DNA from: CAYSGL01 sp964520985
Lineage (GTDB): Bacteria > Pseudomonadota > Alphaproteobacteria > Micavibrionales > Micavibrionaceae
Reading direction: 5' to 3'
DNA length: 41,560 nt
Assembly: GCA_964520985.1 (NCBI GenBank)
Contig: CAZFPB010000011.1
Location: 1 to 41,560, forward strand
Of this stretch, positions 17,171 to 26,338 are shown one piece after another; positions within the stretch are counted from its first letter, which is position 1; each line of letters opens with the position of its first letter. The translations under genes were made by a program, and so were the position numbers. The notes under the pieces were generated by a model. It did no database searches and was not told the origin of the DNA. It saw only the letters and a program-made list of their open reading frames with translations.

Positions 17171-20100
17171 CAACTCCGGGCGGCGTCCCGAACTTGCCGG
17201 TCGGTGCGCTCACCATCGACACACTGCAGTCGAAGACCCAGGACACGTCAGTGGCCGCGAACCGGACACGCTCCGGTGAGCGGGTACCGAACATCTTCAA
17301 CGCGTCCAACGGCGGCAGCCCACTCAATGACCTGACCCCGTTCGGCGTTCTGACGCAACTATTCTCGGGCTTTAACTCGGTGGTGTCGCAGGCAGACCCG
17401 GCGGACATCAACGGGCCCGATGACCTGCCGTCGCTGCTGATGCAGTTCATTGAAGAACTGCCCGTGGTCGGCCAGTTCGTGGACCTGCTGGCGGCATTCA
17501 GCGGAACCTATGACGGCGACGACCAAACCCTGCTGACGATCCAACACATCGTGTCACTGTTCATCGGCGCGGACTCACCACTGAACGCGGCGAATCTGTA
17601 CGGGCAGTTCGGGATTCCGATTACGTGGCTGAACAACAATGCAGCGCAGGCACTGTGGAATCCGGGCTTTGATGGTCCCGAGTCGATCGTCGGGAACAAG
17701 TTTCAATGGGATGGCACGGTTTACCGGACTTTGTCGGCGGATCATCAGCCGGGGTCGGTGCGGATCACTGCTGATGGTGCGGTGCATGCCCTGCGGTCCA
17801 ACGCCTACAGTCTGAAGGCTGGGGACAAGCTCGATGACATTAGTGTTCGGGTGGCCTGGTATGGGTTGTCGGGGACGGCCGGCGCGAAGCCGATGCAGAT
17901 TTCACTGCTGGTGCTCGATGACACGGGTACGCAGTACGTGGACATCGCGTCAGCCGGTATGTCCGATGGTGTGGCGGCATCTGGGTGGACGGGTCTCCCC
18001 GGTGGCGCGTTGGGTGCGACGCTGACCGGGGACTGGACTGCGACAACGGATTGCACGGTGGTGCTGCGGCTGGTGCTCGATGAGACCGCGTCTGCGGGTG
18101 ACATCTGGTGGGATGCGGCGAGTATGCCGGTGATCGGCAACGGTATCCCGACTGAGTGGTTGAATGCGCTGGTCGCGGATTTCGCGAAGATGCAGGCGCC
18201 GTTTAAGACGATCGACACGTTCTTCGACAACACGCAGTGGGCGATTGCGTGGGAGGGGTTGCTGGACATCCTCGGTCTGGAGCAGACCGACAATCAGATC
18301 ATCGTCAACCGAAACAGCATCTGGACCAAGCTGTTCCAGCAGGTGATCCCCACAGGCACCCTGAACCTGCACCCCGACATGAACGCCGTCAACGACGAAC
18401 TGGCGATCATCTTCAACCCGTTCGACAACAACGACCTGGATCGGGCGCAGGCCTGGGATGACCTGATGGGCCTGGTCGGTATTGAGTCGCATACCGCGGA
18501 CAGTGTGGCGTGGTGGAACAACTTGTTTGCGGCGAATAAGACTGCGCTGGCGGATCAGTCGGGTGTGACCGATCTGGCGGATGACACGCGCAGGTCAATC
18601 AACTGGATGCTGGGCCAGCTCGGGTTCGGCTACCTCAACACGTCGTGGGTGTGGGTGTCCGGTACGCCGGGTGCGGGTGATCTGCCGACATCCGGGTGGA
18701 CGAACCCGGGTGGCGCACCGCCGGCCTGGTTGGCGGACATCCTCAAAGCCATCGGTGTTCCGGTCGGCAATGACCTGCCGTCGCAGCTCGATCCGACGAT
18801 CCCGGCGGCTCCGGTGCTGGGCTGGCCGGTCGGCGGCGGGTCGACCACGTCAACGTCGGTGCCGCAGAACACGAACCTGTATTACATTGCGACGGTGGTG
18901 GATACGGCCACACTCAAGGAGTCGGCGCCGTCGAATGAGGTGATGATCTGGTCAATGCCCGCGATCTTCGGATCGAAGAACCAGGTCACCATCTCCTGGT
19001 TCACGGCACCACCGGCAGGTAAGACGATCAGTCTCTACCGCCGGCAGTCGACCACTGGCCAGTATCGGCGGGTGGCGTCGGGCCTGACCGGGACGTCCAC
19101 GATTGACACCGACCCGTCGAGCACCACGACGACGCAGCCCGGGTCGGCCGCCGCATCAGTGGCGGCGGTGATCAATGACATTGGCGGGACCGCGAGTACG
19201 GCCCAGTCGGCTGCCGCGGTGGCTGATTCCAAAGCCACCACCGCTGCGGCCAAGTTCAACGCCATCCCCGAGGCAAACATAGTGGTTCAGAATGTCGACC
19301 CGCAGGTGGTTGTTGAAGACTGGGGCGCTGTCCTGTTGCCGATTCCGGCCGGGTCGAACACGATAATCAGCGGAACGGCAACGCCAAACTACTCAGGCCC
19401 GGATTCCGGGCGGATGAATCAGACCGTCAACTCTGTGCGACTAAGTTTACCGCCGAACTTTGAGGCGAAAACCGTCTTGATTTTTATGACATATGCGTTT
19501 AATCGGGCAGTAGATTACGACGCTACGCCGACTGTTTATTCTCCCACAACGACAGGAGGAGGCTTTGCTCTCGCGAGCTACATTCAGTCCGGCGGCGGTG
19601 GCGGTGGCGGTCCGGGGCCTGCGCGTGGATGTGCGGTATTCCAGTCGGGTGTAGTTGATACCGGTTCTAGTCGAAAAGATGTATACGTCGGAGTTGCGTC
19701 AACCAGCACAAACCAGCGTGTGTATGCCCTTGATGCCTGGATGGTCGCCCTGGATGGAACCACATACGGGGACTTGGATATCACAACTCAGTTGAGTCCC
19801 ATTACATCTATTGATGCGGAAGCGGACTCTGTAGCAATAGTTCACAACTCCATAATTTCCAATGCGAACATCGACCCTATAAGCATGAGTGTCACATCGC
19901 CAACGATGAGCATGAGCCATTCAGCGGCGATGCCAACGTCCGCGGGTCTTACAGGTACCTATTCGTTGTATGACATGTCATTGACGAAGAATATCGACAA
20001 CGCGGAGACGCTGACGATTGCCACGAGTCCAGATCCAAGTAGCAGGTATTGGCATGTAGGCGTAGGCGTCATCGTCAAGCCGTACGCGCAACCGCAGTCC

Positions 20101-20511
20101 GACACGCTCGGTTCACACGCGGACATCTCAACCGCAGGTTCCGGTGGCTACACCAGCACCGTCGGCTCCTATGAGCCATTCACGGCATTCGTGGAAACTG
20201 TCCGAACTAGCGCCGACATCGTCATCAGCAACGCGACCGCAAGTTTCACCGTCGAATACATCGGCACCTACGGGGTGTCAGTTGACTTGCTGTGCAACGA
20301 AACCCATGACGCAACGCTCGCCATCATGGTTAACGGCACTATTGTCGCAGTGCGCCGCTGCGTGGGGTACAGCCTCGACATATCTAGCCTCGTTTACGCC
20401 AAGCAGGGCGACGTGATCTCGTTGCAGCTCAAGAACAACGCCGCCGGAAACTTCACGTTCGATACCGCCAGCCGCATGGCCATCACGCTGGTGAACCGGT
20501 CGTACCTCTGA
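17167..20511 (+). CDS. Large minor tail protein, candidate receptor-binding protein
   Basis: A 1114-residue multi-domain protein from GTG 17167. A helical N-terminal part (to about 155) is followed by a jelly-roll segment at about 163-320 (WNPGFDG ... GDIWWDAASMPV) resembling carbohydrate-binding module 4/9 domains. A helical middle and a fibronectin III-like segment near 540-650 (LYYIATVVDTATLKESAPSN) come next. Residues about 750-970 are encoded by visibly AT-richer DNA. The last 130 residues look C1q/TNF-like (GDVISLQLKNNAAGNFTF ending in ITLVNRSYL), a common phage receptor-binding fold. It is probably a tail-tip or side fibre that binds surface glycans. Confidence 0.8.
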   Translation: MTTPGGVPNLPVGALTIDTLQSKTQDTSVAANRTRSGERVPNIFNASNGGSPLNDLTPFGVLTQLFSGFNSVVSQADPADINGPDDLPSLLMQFIEELPVVGQFVDLLAAFSGTYDGDDQTLLTIQHIVSLFIGADSPLNAANLYGQFGIPITWLNNNAAQALWNPGFDGPESIVGNKFQWDGTVYRTLSADHQPGSVRITADGAVHALRSNAYSLKAGDKLDDISVRVAWYGLSGTAGAKPMQISLLVLDDTGTQYVDIASAGMSDGVAASGWTGLPGGALGATLTGDWTATTDCTVVLRLVLDETASAGDIWWDAASMPVIGNGIPTEWLNALVADFAKMQAPFKTIDTFFDNTQWAIAWEGLLDILGLEQTDNQIIVNRNSIWTKLFQQVIPTGTLNLHPDMNAVNDELAIIFNPFDNNDLDRAQAWDDLMGLVGIESHTADSVAWWNNLFAANKTALADQSGVTDLADDTRRSINWMLGQLGFGYLNTSWVWVSGTPGAGDLPTSGWTNPGGAPPAWLADILKAIGVPVGNDLPSQLDPTIPAAPVLGWPVGGGSTTSTSVPQNTNLYYIATVVDTATLKESAPSNEVMIWSMPAIFGSKNQVTISWFTAPPAGKTISLYRRQSTTGQYRRVASGLTGTSTIDTDPSSTTTTQPGSAAASVAAVINDIGGTASTAQSAAAVADSKATTAAAKFNAIPEANIVVQNVDPQVVVEDWGAVLLPIPAGSNTIISGTATPNYSGPDSGRMNQTVNSVRLSLPPNFEAKTVLIFMTYAFNRAVDYDATPTVYSPTTTGGGFALASYIQSGGGGGGGPGPARGCAVFQSGVVDTGSSRKDVYVGVASTSTNQRVYALDAWMVALDGTTYGDLDITTQLSPITSIDAEADSVAIVHNSIISNANIDPISMSVTSPTMSMSHSAAMPTSAGLTGTYSLYDMSLTKNIDNAETLTIATSPDPSSRYWHVGVGVIVKPYAQPQSDTLGSHADISTAGSGGYTSTVGSYEPFTAFVETVRTSADIVISNATASFTVEYIGTYGVSVDLLCNETHDATLAIMVNGTIVAVRRCVGYSLDISSLVYAKQGDVISLQLKNNAAGNFTFDTASRMAITLVNRSYL

Positions 20512-22676
20512 TGGCTACGGTCACCGGCTGGACGGAGGAAGCATCCGGGCCGGTCGGGTTCGCAGCGCTTGCTGCCACCCCGCCGCCGGCTGACGTGCCG
20601 CCACGCCCGTCCGTGACCGGCTGGTGGGAGGAACTGCGTGCCCAGTTCCGGGTTGCCGTCACCCCCACCTTGGCCGCATCCACGTACATTCCGCCGGCGG
20701 TGGCCGGGGTCGCGGTCACCGTGACCCCTCAGCCGAGCTTCGCGGTGACCGGAAAGTCGACGGCCGCGGTGGCGGTCACGCTCAGCCCGGAGTTGATCGT
20801 GGTGGCTGGTGGCCGGGTTCCGAAGACCCTCGATGTGGCAGTGTCCCCGTCACTGTCGATGGCTGGCGCTGGCCGGTCGGTCGCCGCCCTGGGCGTGGCG
20901 ATCACCCCGGCCGTCGCGGTCACGGCTACCGCACCGCCGCGCGGCGAGGTTGCCATCAGCGTCCCCCCGTCGGTGACCGTTGCCGGCGCGGGCCGCTCCA
21001 CCGCCCAGGTCGGCATCAGCTTGTCGCCGTCAGTGGGTATGGCAGCCGCCGCAGTACCCGCCGCCCACGCCGACATCACGCTCACCCCGACGATCGGCAT
21101 GGCCGCCATCGGCACATCCACCGCCGACCTGGCCGTCACCGTGCCACCCACCGTCACCATGACCCCGGCCTCCACCAGCAACGCCGCATTCGGTGTGACC
21201 ATCACCCCGGCCATCATCCTGGTTACCGGCTCGGTGATCCCGCGTGGCCTCGACATCGCCGTGCCGCCCAGCGTGGGTATGAGCGGCATGGGTACGTCGG
21301 CGGCGTCGATGGCCGTCGGGGTCACCCCGGCACTGGGGATGACGGGTACTGTTCGCCAGGCCGCGACGATGGCGGTCGGCATGACGCCTGCGGTGCAGGT
21401 GGCGGCTGGCGAACGGTATGCCCGGACGGTCGCCGTCAGCATCACCCCCGGCGTGGGGATGGCCGGGGCCGGTACGTCCACCGCTGCCATGCCCGTCACC
21501 CTCACCCCCAGCGTGGGCATGACCGGCCTCGAGCACTACAGCGCGTCGGCCACTGTGGCACTGACCCCGACCATCGGGATGGCGGCGGCAGCCCCGGCTA
21601 CCGCCGCGTTCACCGCCGCCGTACCCCCGACCGTGGGCATGGCCGGCGCGGGCACATCCATCGCGGGCATGACCATCGCGGTGGCACCCGCTGCGGCGAT
21701 GGCCGCGACGCCGAACAGTGCGGCCGGATTCGGTATCGCCGTGACGCCGGTGGTGGGTATGGCGGGCAGTACGCATGCGGTCGCGGCGTTCCGACCCACG
21801 ATCACGCCCGCGGTGGCGATGGTCGGGGCCGGACACCAGGTGGCGGCGTTCAGCATCGGGATCAGCCCGAGCGTGGGCATGACCGGTGCCATCCACTTCA
21901 CCCCGTTCACCGAAATCAACACCGAGCGCACAAACCAACCCGTCCCAGACGGATGCACCGGCGTGCAACTCGCGCTCTCCGGCAAGGGCGGCAAGGGCGG
22001 CAACGGAGAAGCCGGGGCAGGGTCGGACAGGTCGGGCGGTGGCGGCGGTGGCGGCGGTTGCGTCATCCCGCTGACCGTCACGATTCCGCGAGAAAGGCTC
22101 GGGTCGACGTACTCAATTTCGCGGGTCGGGACCGACGTCTGGTTCGAGTCCGGAACCGTGAAACTCGTTGCCGGAGATGGGAAGAACGGAAGCAACGGCA
22201 CATCATCGGGCGGCGGGTCCGCAGGTACCGGAGGCACAGCGACACTGACCGGTACGTCTGGGCTGACGATTCCGTACTACAACGGGACCGCAGGAACCGG
22301 CGGTGCGCGCGGCTCGGTGTCCGCGGGCACCGCCGCGAACAACACTGCCGGCGGCGGCCCCGGCGGCGGTGGCGGCGGCACCCGAAACGCCTTCGGCACC
22401 CCCTACAAGGGCGGCGCAGGTGGCGATAGCACGTCGGCATCGGGTGCCACCACCGCCAACGGCAACGGCGGCACGGATGGCTCGACAGGCGGCACCGCAT
22501 CCAACGGCCTGCCCGGCGGCGGTGGGTCGGGCGGCAACGGAAACGGCTACGGCCAAGGCGGCGACGGCGGCGACGGCGGCGACTCCAGCGCCGGTGGTGG
22601 TGGCGGCGGCGGCGGAAACACCGCAGGTATCGGCGGTGCCGGCGGAACCGGATACATGAAAGCGGCATGGGTCTAA
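20511..22676 (+). CDS. Minor tail protein with 20 tandem repeats and glycine-rich tip
   Basis: A 721-residue protein, ATG overlapping the previous stop by one base. The N-terminus has a doubled VTGW(T/W)EE motif. Residues 67-466 are exactly 20 consecutive 20-residue repeats of the type VAVTLTPSVGMAGAGTSTAA, compatible with a beta-solenoid or trimeric shaft. Residues about 480-715 are a glycine-rich domain with runs of six to eight Gly, ending GGAGGTGYMKAAWV, like glycine-rich adhesin tips of other phage fibres. No enzymatic motif is visible. It is likely a fibre, with the repeat block as a length-variable stalk. Confidence 0.82.
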   Translation: MATVTGWTEEASGPVGFAALAATPPPADVPPRPSVTGWWEELRAQFRVAVTPTLAASTYIPPAVAGVAVTVTPQPSFAVTGKSTAAVAVTLSPELIVVAGGRVPKTLDVAVSPSLSMAGAGRSVAALGVAITPAVAVTATAPPRGEVAISVPPSVTVAGAGRSTAQVGISLSPSVGMAAAAVPAAHADITLTPTIGMAAIGTSTADLAVTVPPTVTMTPASTSNAAFGVTITPAIILVTGSVIPRGLDIAVPPSVGMSGMGTSAASMAVGVTPALGMTGTVRQAATMAVGMTPAVQVAAGERYARTVAVSITPGVGMAGAGTSTAAMPVTLTPSVGMTGLEHYSASATVALTPTIGMAAAAPATAAFTAAVPPTVGMAGAGTSIAGMTIAVAPAAAMAATPNSAAGFGIAVTPVVGMAGSTHAVAAFRPTITPAVAMVGAGHQVAAFSIGISPSVGMTGAIHFTPFTEINTERTNQPVPDGCTGVQLALSGKGGKGGNGEAGAGSDRSGGGGGGGGCVIPLTVTIPRERLGSTYSISRVGTDVWFESGTVKLVAGDGKNGSNGTSSGGGSAGTGGTATLTGTSGLTIPYYNGTAGTGGARGSVSAGTAANNTAGGGPGGGGGGTRNAFGTPYKGGAGGDSTSASGATTANGNGGTDGSTGGTASNGLPGGGGSGGNGNGYGQGGDGGDGGDSSAGGGGGGGGNTAGIGGAGGTGYMKAAWV
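20709..21908 (+). repeat. 20 tandem 60-bp coding repeats
   Basis: Each unit encodes 20 residues with consensus [hydrophobic]-A-V-x-[LIV]-T-P-x-V-G-M-A-G-x-G-x-S-x-A-A, and all 20 units have the same length. Pro is at unit position 7 throughout. Units differ enough to be old rather than recent copies. Confidence 0.9.
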
Positions 22677-22693
22677 CAGGAAGGAAATCGACG

Positions 22694-23056
22694 ATGACCA
22701 ATCCACTGCAACCCGCACCCTACGGAGCGGACCCCTACCCGAACATCCTGCGCGTGATCGTCCCCAGCACCGTGTGGGGACCCGGATGGAGTTCCCACAA
22801 CGACATCAACCTGGCGACGTTCCCGCTGGACTCGGACGGCGCCCCGGACCCGGCCGCTATTCAGGACTACATCGAGGCCTCGCTGCTGCAGCAGCCCGCG
22901 CTCGAATTCCAGATCATCGTGCGTTACGGGCCGCAGTTCGATGGCACTCCAGCGTTCCCGAACTTGGTTTCAACAACCGAAGGCGTGATCGACGGTATCG
23001 ACGCGATCAACGGCTATCTGGGCACCACCATCACCAGCCCTACGCCACCGGCCTGA
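22694..23056 (+). CDS. Small tail-operon protein, unknown
   Basis: A 120-residue protein; ATG 22694 follows AGGAAGG at good spacing. It opens MTNPLQPAPYGADPYPNILR and contains a beta-strand-rich core ending FPNLVSTTEGVIDGIDAING. It lies among tail-tip genes, so a minor structural role is likely. The 81 bases to the next gene hold only an A-rich ribosome binding region. Confidence 0.72.
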   Translation: MTNPLQPAPYGADPYPNILRVIVPSTVWGPGWSSHNDINLATFPLDSDGAPDPAAIQDYIEASLLQQPALEFQIIVRYGPQFDGTPAFPNLVSTTEGVIDGIDAINGYLGTTITSPTPPA

Positions 23057-23137
23057 CGCAATCCACTGAAATCCCCTGTGCGGGCACCCATCCGGGTGTC
23101 CGCCAACACCCATCACCAAAGAAAGAGGAACACCATC

Positions 23138-23488
23138 ATGGGTATCCCCGTCGCAACACACCAAGCCTGCGTCAACGCACTCAAGGCCCTCGGTGCCTAC
23201 ATCAGCGCGCACACCGCCGCTGCCGGCACCACCGGCACCGCCGAAGCCACCGGCGGCGGCTACGCCCGCAAGCAAACCACCTGGGGCTCCGCCACCAGCG
23301 CCGACCCGTCGGTCGTCGCTGGATCCACCGTCAACGTCCCCGTGGCGGCCGGCACCTACGTCGAGGGCGGCATCTGGTCCGCCGCATCGAGCGGCACGTT
23401 CGTCGCCAGCGCGGCGTTCACCGGCGGCAACGTGGTGGTCAGTGGGTCGGGCGCTTCGATTGATGTGACCCCGAGTCTGTCCGCCTGA
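23138..23488 (+). CDS. Tail fibre-like small structural protein
   Basis: A 116-residue protein, ATG 23138 after AAAGAGG. The pattern ISAHTAAAGTTGTAEATGGG followed by YARKQTTWGSA, then a beta-rich half, is a recognisable small phage tail protein type found near the tail tip or before lysis genes of many actinophages. Its precise position in the virion is unknown. Confidence 0.72.
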   Translation: MGIPVATHQACVNALKALGAYISAHTAAAGTTGTAEATGGGYARKQTTWGSATSADPSVVAGSTVNVPVAAGTYVEGGIWSAASSGTFVASAAFTGGNVVVSGSGASIDVTPSLSA

Positions 23489-23745
23489 TGTACGACGTCA
23501 AGACAGACCACAAGATTGTCGGCCATAACCCCGACTTGATGCAGCTCTACGACCAGGCCGGCACCCTCATCGCCACCGCGGCCCGCACCGACGGACAGTG
23601 GACCGTGGATGCGGCTGGTGTTGACGACGTCACCGCCGACACCCGGCAGGCCGCCATCATGGCCCTCACCGAGCAGGCACTCGCCGCCCTCGGTGGCACC
23701 GGGTATTCGACGATGGTTCCGCATGGACTGGCTGAACAGCCATGA
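23488..23745 (+). CDS. Small protein, unknown
   Basis: An 85-residue acidic protein, ATG overlapping the previous stop by one base. Sequence such as HKIVGHNPDLMQLYDQAGTL and TADTRQAAIMALTEQALAAL suggests a beta-hairpin then a helix. It overlaps the following membrane protein gene by 23 bases. Last of the tail-linked genes or first of lysis; function not recognised. Confidence 0.65.
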   Translation: MYDVKTDHKIVGHNPDLMQLYDQAGTLIATAARTDGQWTVDAAGVDDVTADTRQAAIMALTEQALAALGGTGYSTMVPHGLAEQP

Positions 23746-23869
23746 GGCCCGCGTGAGGTTGGCTGTCGCGGCCGGGGCACTGATCGGGCTCGCCATCACG
23801 GCGGGCCTTTCTTATGCCCTCGTTCGGTGGGGTGACTGCGCACTCGTGGACCTGGGCCTGCGGACGTGA
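23723..23869 (+). CDS. Small single-span membrane protein
   Basis: A 48-residue protein from ATG 23723 with one hydrophobic helix (VRLAVAAGALIGLAITAGLS), a charged N-terminus and a short polar end. It stands 3 bases before the endolysin gene. A lysis accessory or holin-like role is possible from context; a GTG at 23753 is an alternative start. Confidence 0.55.
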   Translation: MDWLNSHEARVRLAVAAGALIGLAITAGLSYALVRWGDCALVDLGLRT

Positions 23870-23872
23870 CCA

Positions 23873-25117
23873 GTGCGCACCCTGGCGGCGGTCCTGGTCA
23901 GTGCTTGGCTCACGATCGCTCCGCCGGTGATGGCTGAACCCGCCGACGTTGTCGCCGCGGCCCGCAGCAGAATCGGTACCCCTTACGCCTGGGGTGCCAC
24001 CGGCCCGGATCGGTTCGACTGCTCAGGCCTGGTCGTGTGGGCCTACGCCCAAGCCGGGATCAGCGTGCCGCGCACCAGCCAACAGCTGGCCGCCGCCGGC
24101 CAACCCATCGCCCGGGCGGACCTGGAACCCGGCGACGTCATCGCCTACTACCCCAACGCCAGCCACGTCGCCATCTACACCGGCAACGGCCAAGTCATCC
24201 ACGCATCCACCTACGGCCGACCCGTCGCCGAAGTCCCCATCGACGCGGCCGGCCCATACCGCAACGCACGCCGCTACCTCCGAAAGGCGAACCCCATGCC
24301 CGCCAAAACCCCACCCACCGGAGACCCGACCTGGCTCGAAGACGTCCTACGACCGGCCCTCGGCGACCGCCTGCGCACTCTGCCCGGCTGGAAGAACGCC
24401 GGCGTCGGCGGCACCATGGGCCGCATCTGGGGCATCATCTGGCACCACACCGGAAACGCCCGCGAAACCGCCCAGTCCATCCGCAACGGCCGGCCCGACC
24501 TGCCCGGCCCACTGGCCCAGCTGCACATCGCGCCCGACGGCATCGTGACCATCGTGGCGGTCGGCCCGTGCAACCACGCCGGCCGCGGATCATGGGCCGG
24601 GTTGCCGACCGACAATGCCAACGGGCTGACGATCGGCATCGAGTGCGCTTACCCGCGCGACACCACGCTGAACGAGAACACCATCCACCGCGAGCCCTGG
24701 CCCGACGCGCAGATCATCGCCATGCGCGACACCGGCGCCGCCATCACCGCCCACCTGGGTGTCGATGCCTCCCACAACATCAGCCACGCGCAGTGGGCCA
24801 CCCAAGGTCCCGCCGGCTGGCGGCAGGGCAAGTGGGACCCCGGAAACCTCGACATGGACTGGTTCCGCGGCGAGATCACCAAGGCCATGAACGGCGAATT
24901 CAACACCACCCCAACAACCCCGGAGGTTCCCGTGAATCCACCCACGCCCAACCCGTACGCCATCCCGAAGCCGGCCACCGAGAACACCCAGATCGGCCAG
25001 CTCTGGGACCAACTGCTGATCCGCTGGGACATGCTCGGCGGCCGCACGCCCGTCGAAGCCCTGGCGGCCATCGGCGCCAAGCTCGGCATCGACGGTTTCC
25101 AGGACGTGACCCGATGA
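23873..25117 (+). CDS. lysA: Endolysin LysA: signal peptide + NlpC/P60 peptidase + amidase
   Basis: A 414-residue endolysin from GTG 23873. Residues 1-21 look like a Sec signal peptide (MRTLAAVLVSAWLTIAPPVMA). Residues 25-135 are an NlpC/P60 peptidase with Cys50 in DRFDCSGLV, His98 and His110. Residues about 180-335 form a zinc amidase_2/PGRP domain: WHHTGN at 190-195, GIECAYPRD, SHAQW with His305, and KWDPG with Asp322. The C-terminus (after a Pro-rich linker near 345) is probably a cell-wall or multimerisation segment. It cuts peptide stems and the muramyl-alanine bond. ATG 23930 would remove the signal. It overlaps lysB by 4 bases. Confidence 0.9.
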   Translation: MRTLAAVLVSAWLTIAPPVMAEPADVVAAARSRIGTPYAWGATGPDRFDCSGLVVWAYAQAGISVPRTSQQLAAAGQPIARADLEPGDVIAYYPNASHVAIYTGNGQVIHASTYGRPVAEVPIDAAGPYRNARRYLRKANPMPAKTPPTGDPTWLEDVLRPALGDRLRTLPGWKNAGVGGTMGRIWGIIWHHTGNARETAQSIRNGRPDLPGPLAQLHIAPDGIVTIVAVGPCNHAGRGSWAGLPTDNANGLTIGIECAYPRDTTLNENTIHREPWPDAQIIAMRDTGAAITAHLGVDASHNISHAQWATQGPAGWRQGKWDPGNLDMDWFRGEITKAMNGEFNTTPTTPEVPVNPPTPNPYAIPKPATENTQIGQLWDQLLIRWDMLGGRTPVEALAAIGAKLGIDGFQDVTR

Positions 25118-26175
25118 GCTGGGACGGCTGGGGGCCGGGCATGTCCGGCCCGGTGATCGCCGCGGTGAAGCGCGAACTGCGCCGCCGGTTCTCCTACGGC
25201 GCCGGGCTCGATGACACCGAGGACTGGACCGACGAGCTGACCACGGCGCTCATCAAGTACCAGGGCATCGTCCACGCCGAAGTCCAGTCCGGCAAACGGC
25301 AACCGCCCGATGTCCGCACCGACGGCCGGATCGACTGGGGCACACAGGTACAACTCGGTCTGATCGACTGGACACCACCGACACCGGAGCGCCCCTATTT
25401 CTTCACCGTCGAGGGACATCTCTCCGACATGTGGCATGGGCCGGTCGCCGATACCGCCACCATCCTCGAAACCGAGGGCCACTGCTGGCACCAGCCCATC
25501 GGCTACAACAACGGGTCGATCCCGTTCGACAACGATTCCGGTGTGCGGGAGCTGGCCCGGCTGGTCGGCGCGACGACCCTGGACAACGGGCGCGCATTCC
25601 CGGCCGGCACGCCATGGATGCTCGGCACCTTCTCCCAGGGCGGCATCGTCGGATACGACTTCTACACCCGCTACCTGATGCCCGGACAACCCCTCGACTG
25701 GCGGGCCAAGGACCTGCGGGGCGTGCTCGCCTACGGCAACCCGTGCCGGCAGGCGGGCAGCGTCGCGCCGTGGGCGATGCCGTGGGTCAAGGACCCGAGC
25801 ACGCACGGCCTCGACCCGTACCGTCGCTTCGGTGTGCCGGGGCAACCCGCGGCGCCCGCCCATCCTTGGGCAGATGTGTGGCGGGGCGGGGACATCTTCA
25901 CCGACAACGGCGACGACCGCGCCTCTGCCATCAAGGCCGCGGTGTATCAGGCGGTGGCCCGCGGTGACCTGTTCTCCGACCCGTACAGCCTGGCCGCTCA
26001 GATCGCCGACGTATTCGAGGCCGGGTTCGACCAGGTGCTCGGCATCGTCATGGCCATCGTGTCCGGGGTCAAGTTCCTGGCCACCGGCGGCGACAACCCC
26101 CACTACTCGCCGTTCGACATCAGCGGTGGCCTGGCCTGGGCGCGGGACCGACTCACCGCGGCCGTCGCCGCCTGA
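25114..26175 (+). CDS. lysB: LysB mycolylarabinogalactan esterase
   Basis: A 353-residue protein from ATG 25114 (ATGA overlap with lysA). Residues about 10-85 are a peptidoglycan-binding-like helical domain. The alpha/beta hydrolase carries Ser174 in GTFSQGGIVGYD, where the first glycine of a strict GxSxG is replaced by Thr, and a late His in GGDNPHYSPFD is a likely triad member. LysB releases mycolic acids from arabinogalactan in the outer layer, so its presence points to a mycolate-containing host. The gene is full length. Confidence 0.93.
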   Translation: MSWDGWGPGMSGPVIAAVKRELRRRFSYGAGLDDTEDWTDELTTALIKYQGIVHAEVQSGKRQPPDVRTDGRIDWGTQVQLGLIDWTPPTPERPYFFTVEGHLSDMWHGPVADTATILETEGHCWHQPIGYNNGSIPFDNDSGVRELARLVGATTLDNGRAFPAGTPWMLGTFSQGGIVGYDFYTRYLMPGQPLDWRAKDLRGVLAYGNPCRQAGSVAPWAMPWVKDPSTHGLDPYRRFGVPGQPAAPAHPWADVWRGGDIFTDNGDDRASAIKAAVYQAVARGDLFSDPYSLAAQIADVFEAGFDQVLGIVMAIVSGVKFLATGGDNPHYSPFDISGGLAWARDRLTAAVAA

Positions 26176-26185
26176 CCGCCGCCTC

Positions 26186-26338
26186 ATGACGGTGTTCAGC
26201 ACGACTGAACGCTGCAAATGGGTGGCCGACCGACTCAAGATCGCCCGCGACACCGGCGACCTCCGCACCGAACTCGCCCTACAGATCCGCCTCGACCAAC
26301 TGCTCGATCAACTGCACTGCGAACGGAAGGCACCCTGA
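26186..26338 (+). CDS. Small lysis-cassette protein, unknown
   Basis: A 50-residue soluble, helical protein (MTVFSTTERCKWVADRLKIA...) with two Cys, from ATG 26186. It lies between lysB and the holin and overlaps the holin ATG by one to three bases (TGATG). No family is recognised; it could be a regulator or chaperone in lysis. Confidence 0.6.
   Translation: MTVFSTTERCKWVADRLKIARDTGDLRTELALQIRLDQLLDQLHCERKAP

Noticed and set aside
20709..21908. CRISPR-like array
   Set aside because: The 60-bp periodicity is protein-coding throughout, units diverge and there are no spacers.
24649..26268. 539-residue minus-strand open frame
   Set aside because: It is antisense to lysA/lysB, whose motifs are unmistakable; a GC-rich third-position artefact.
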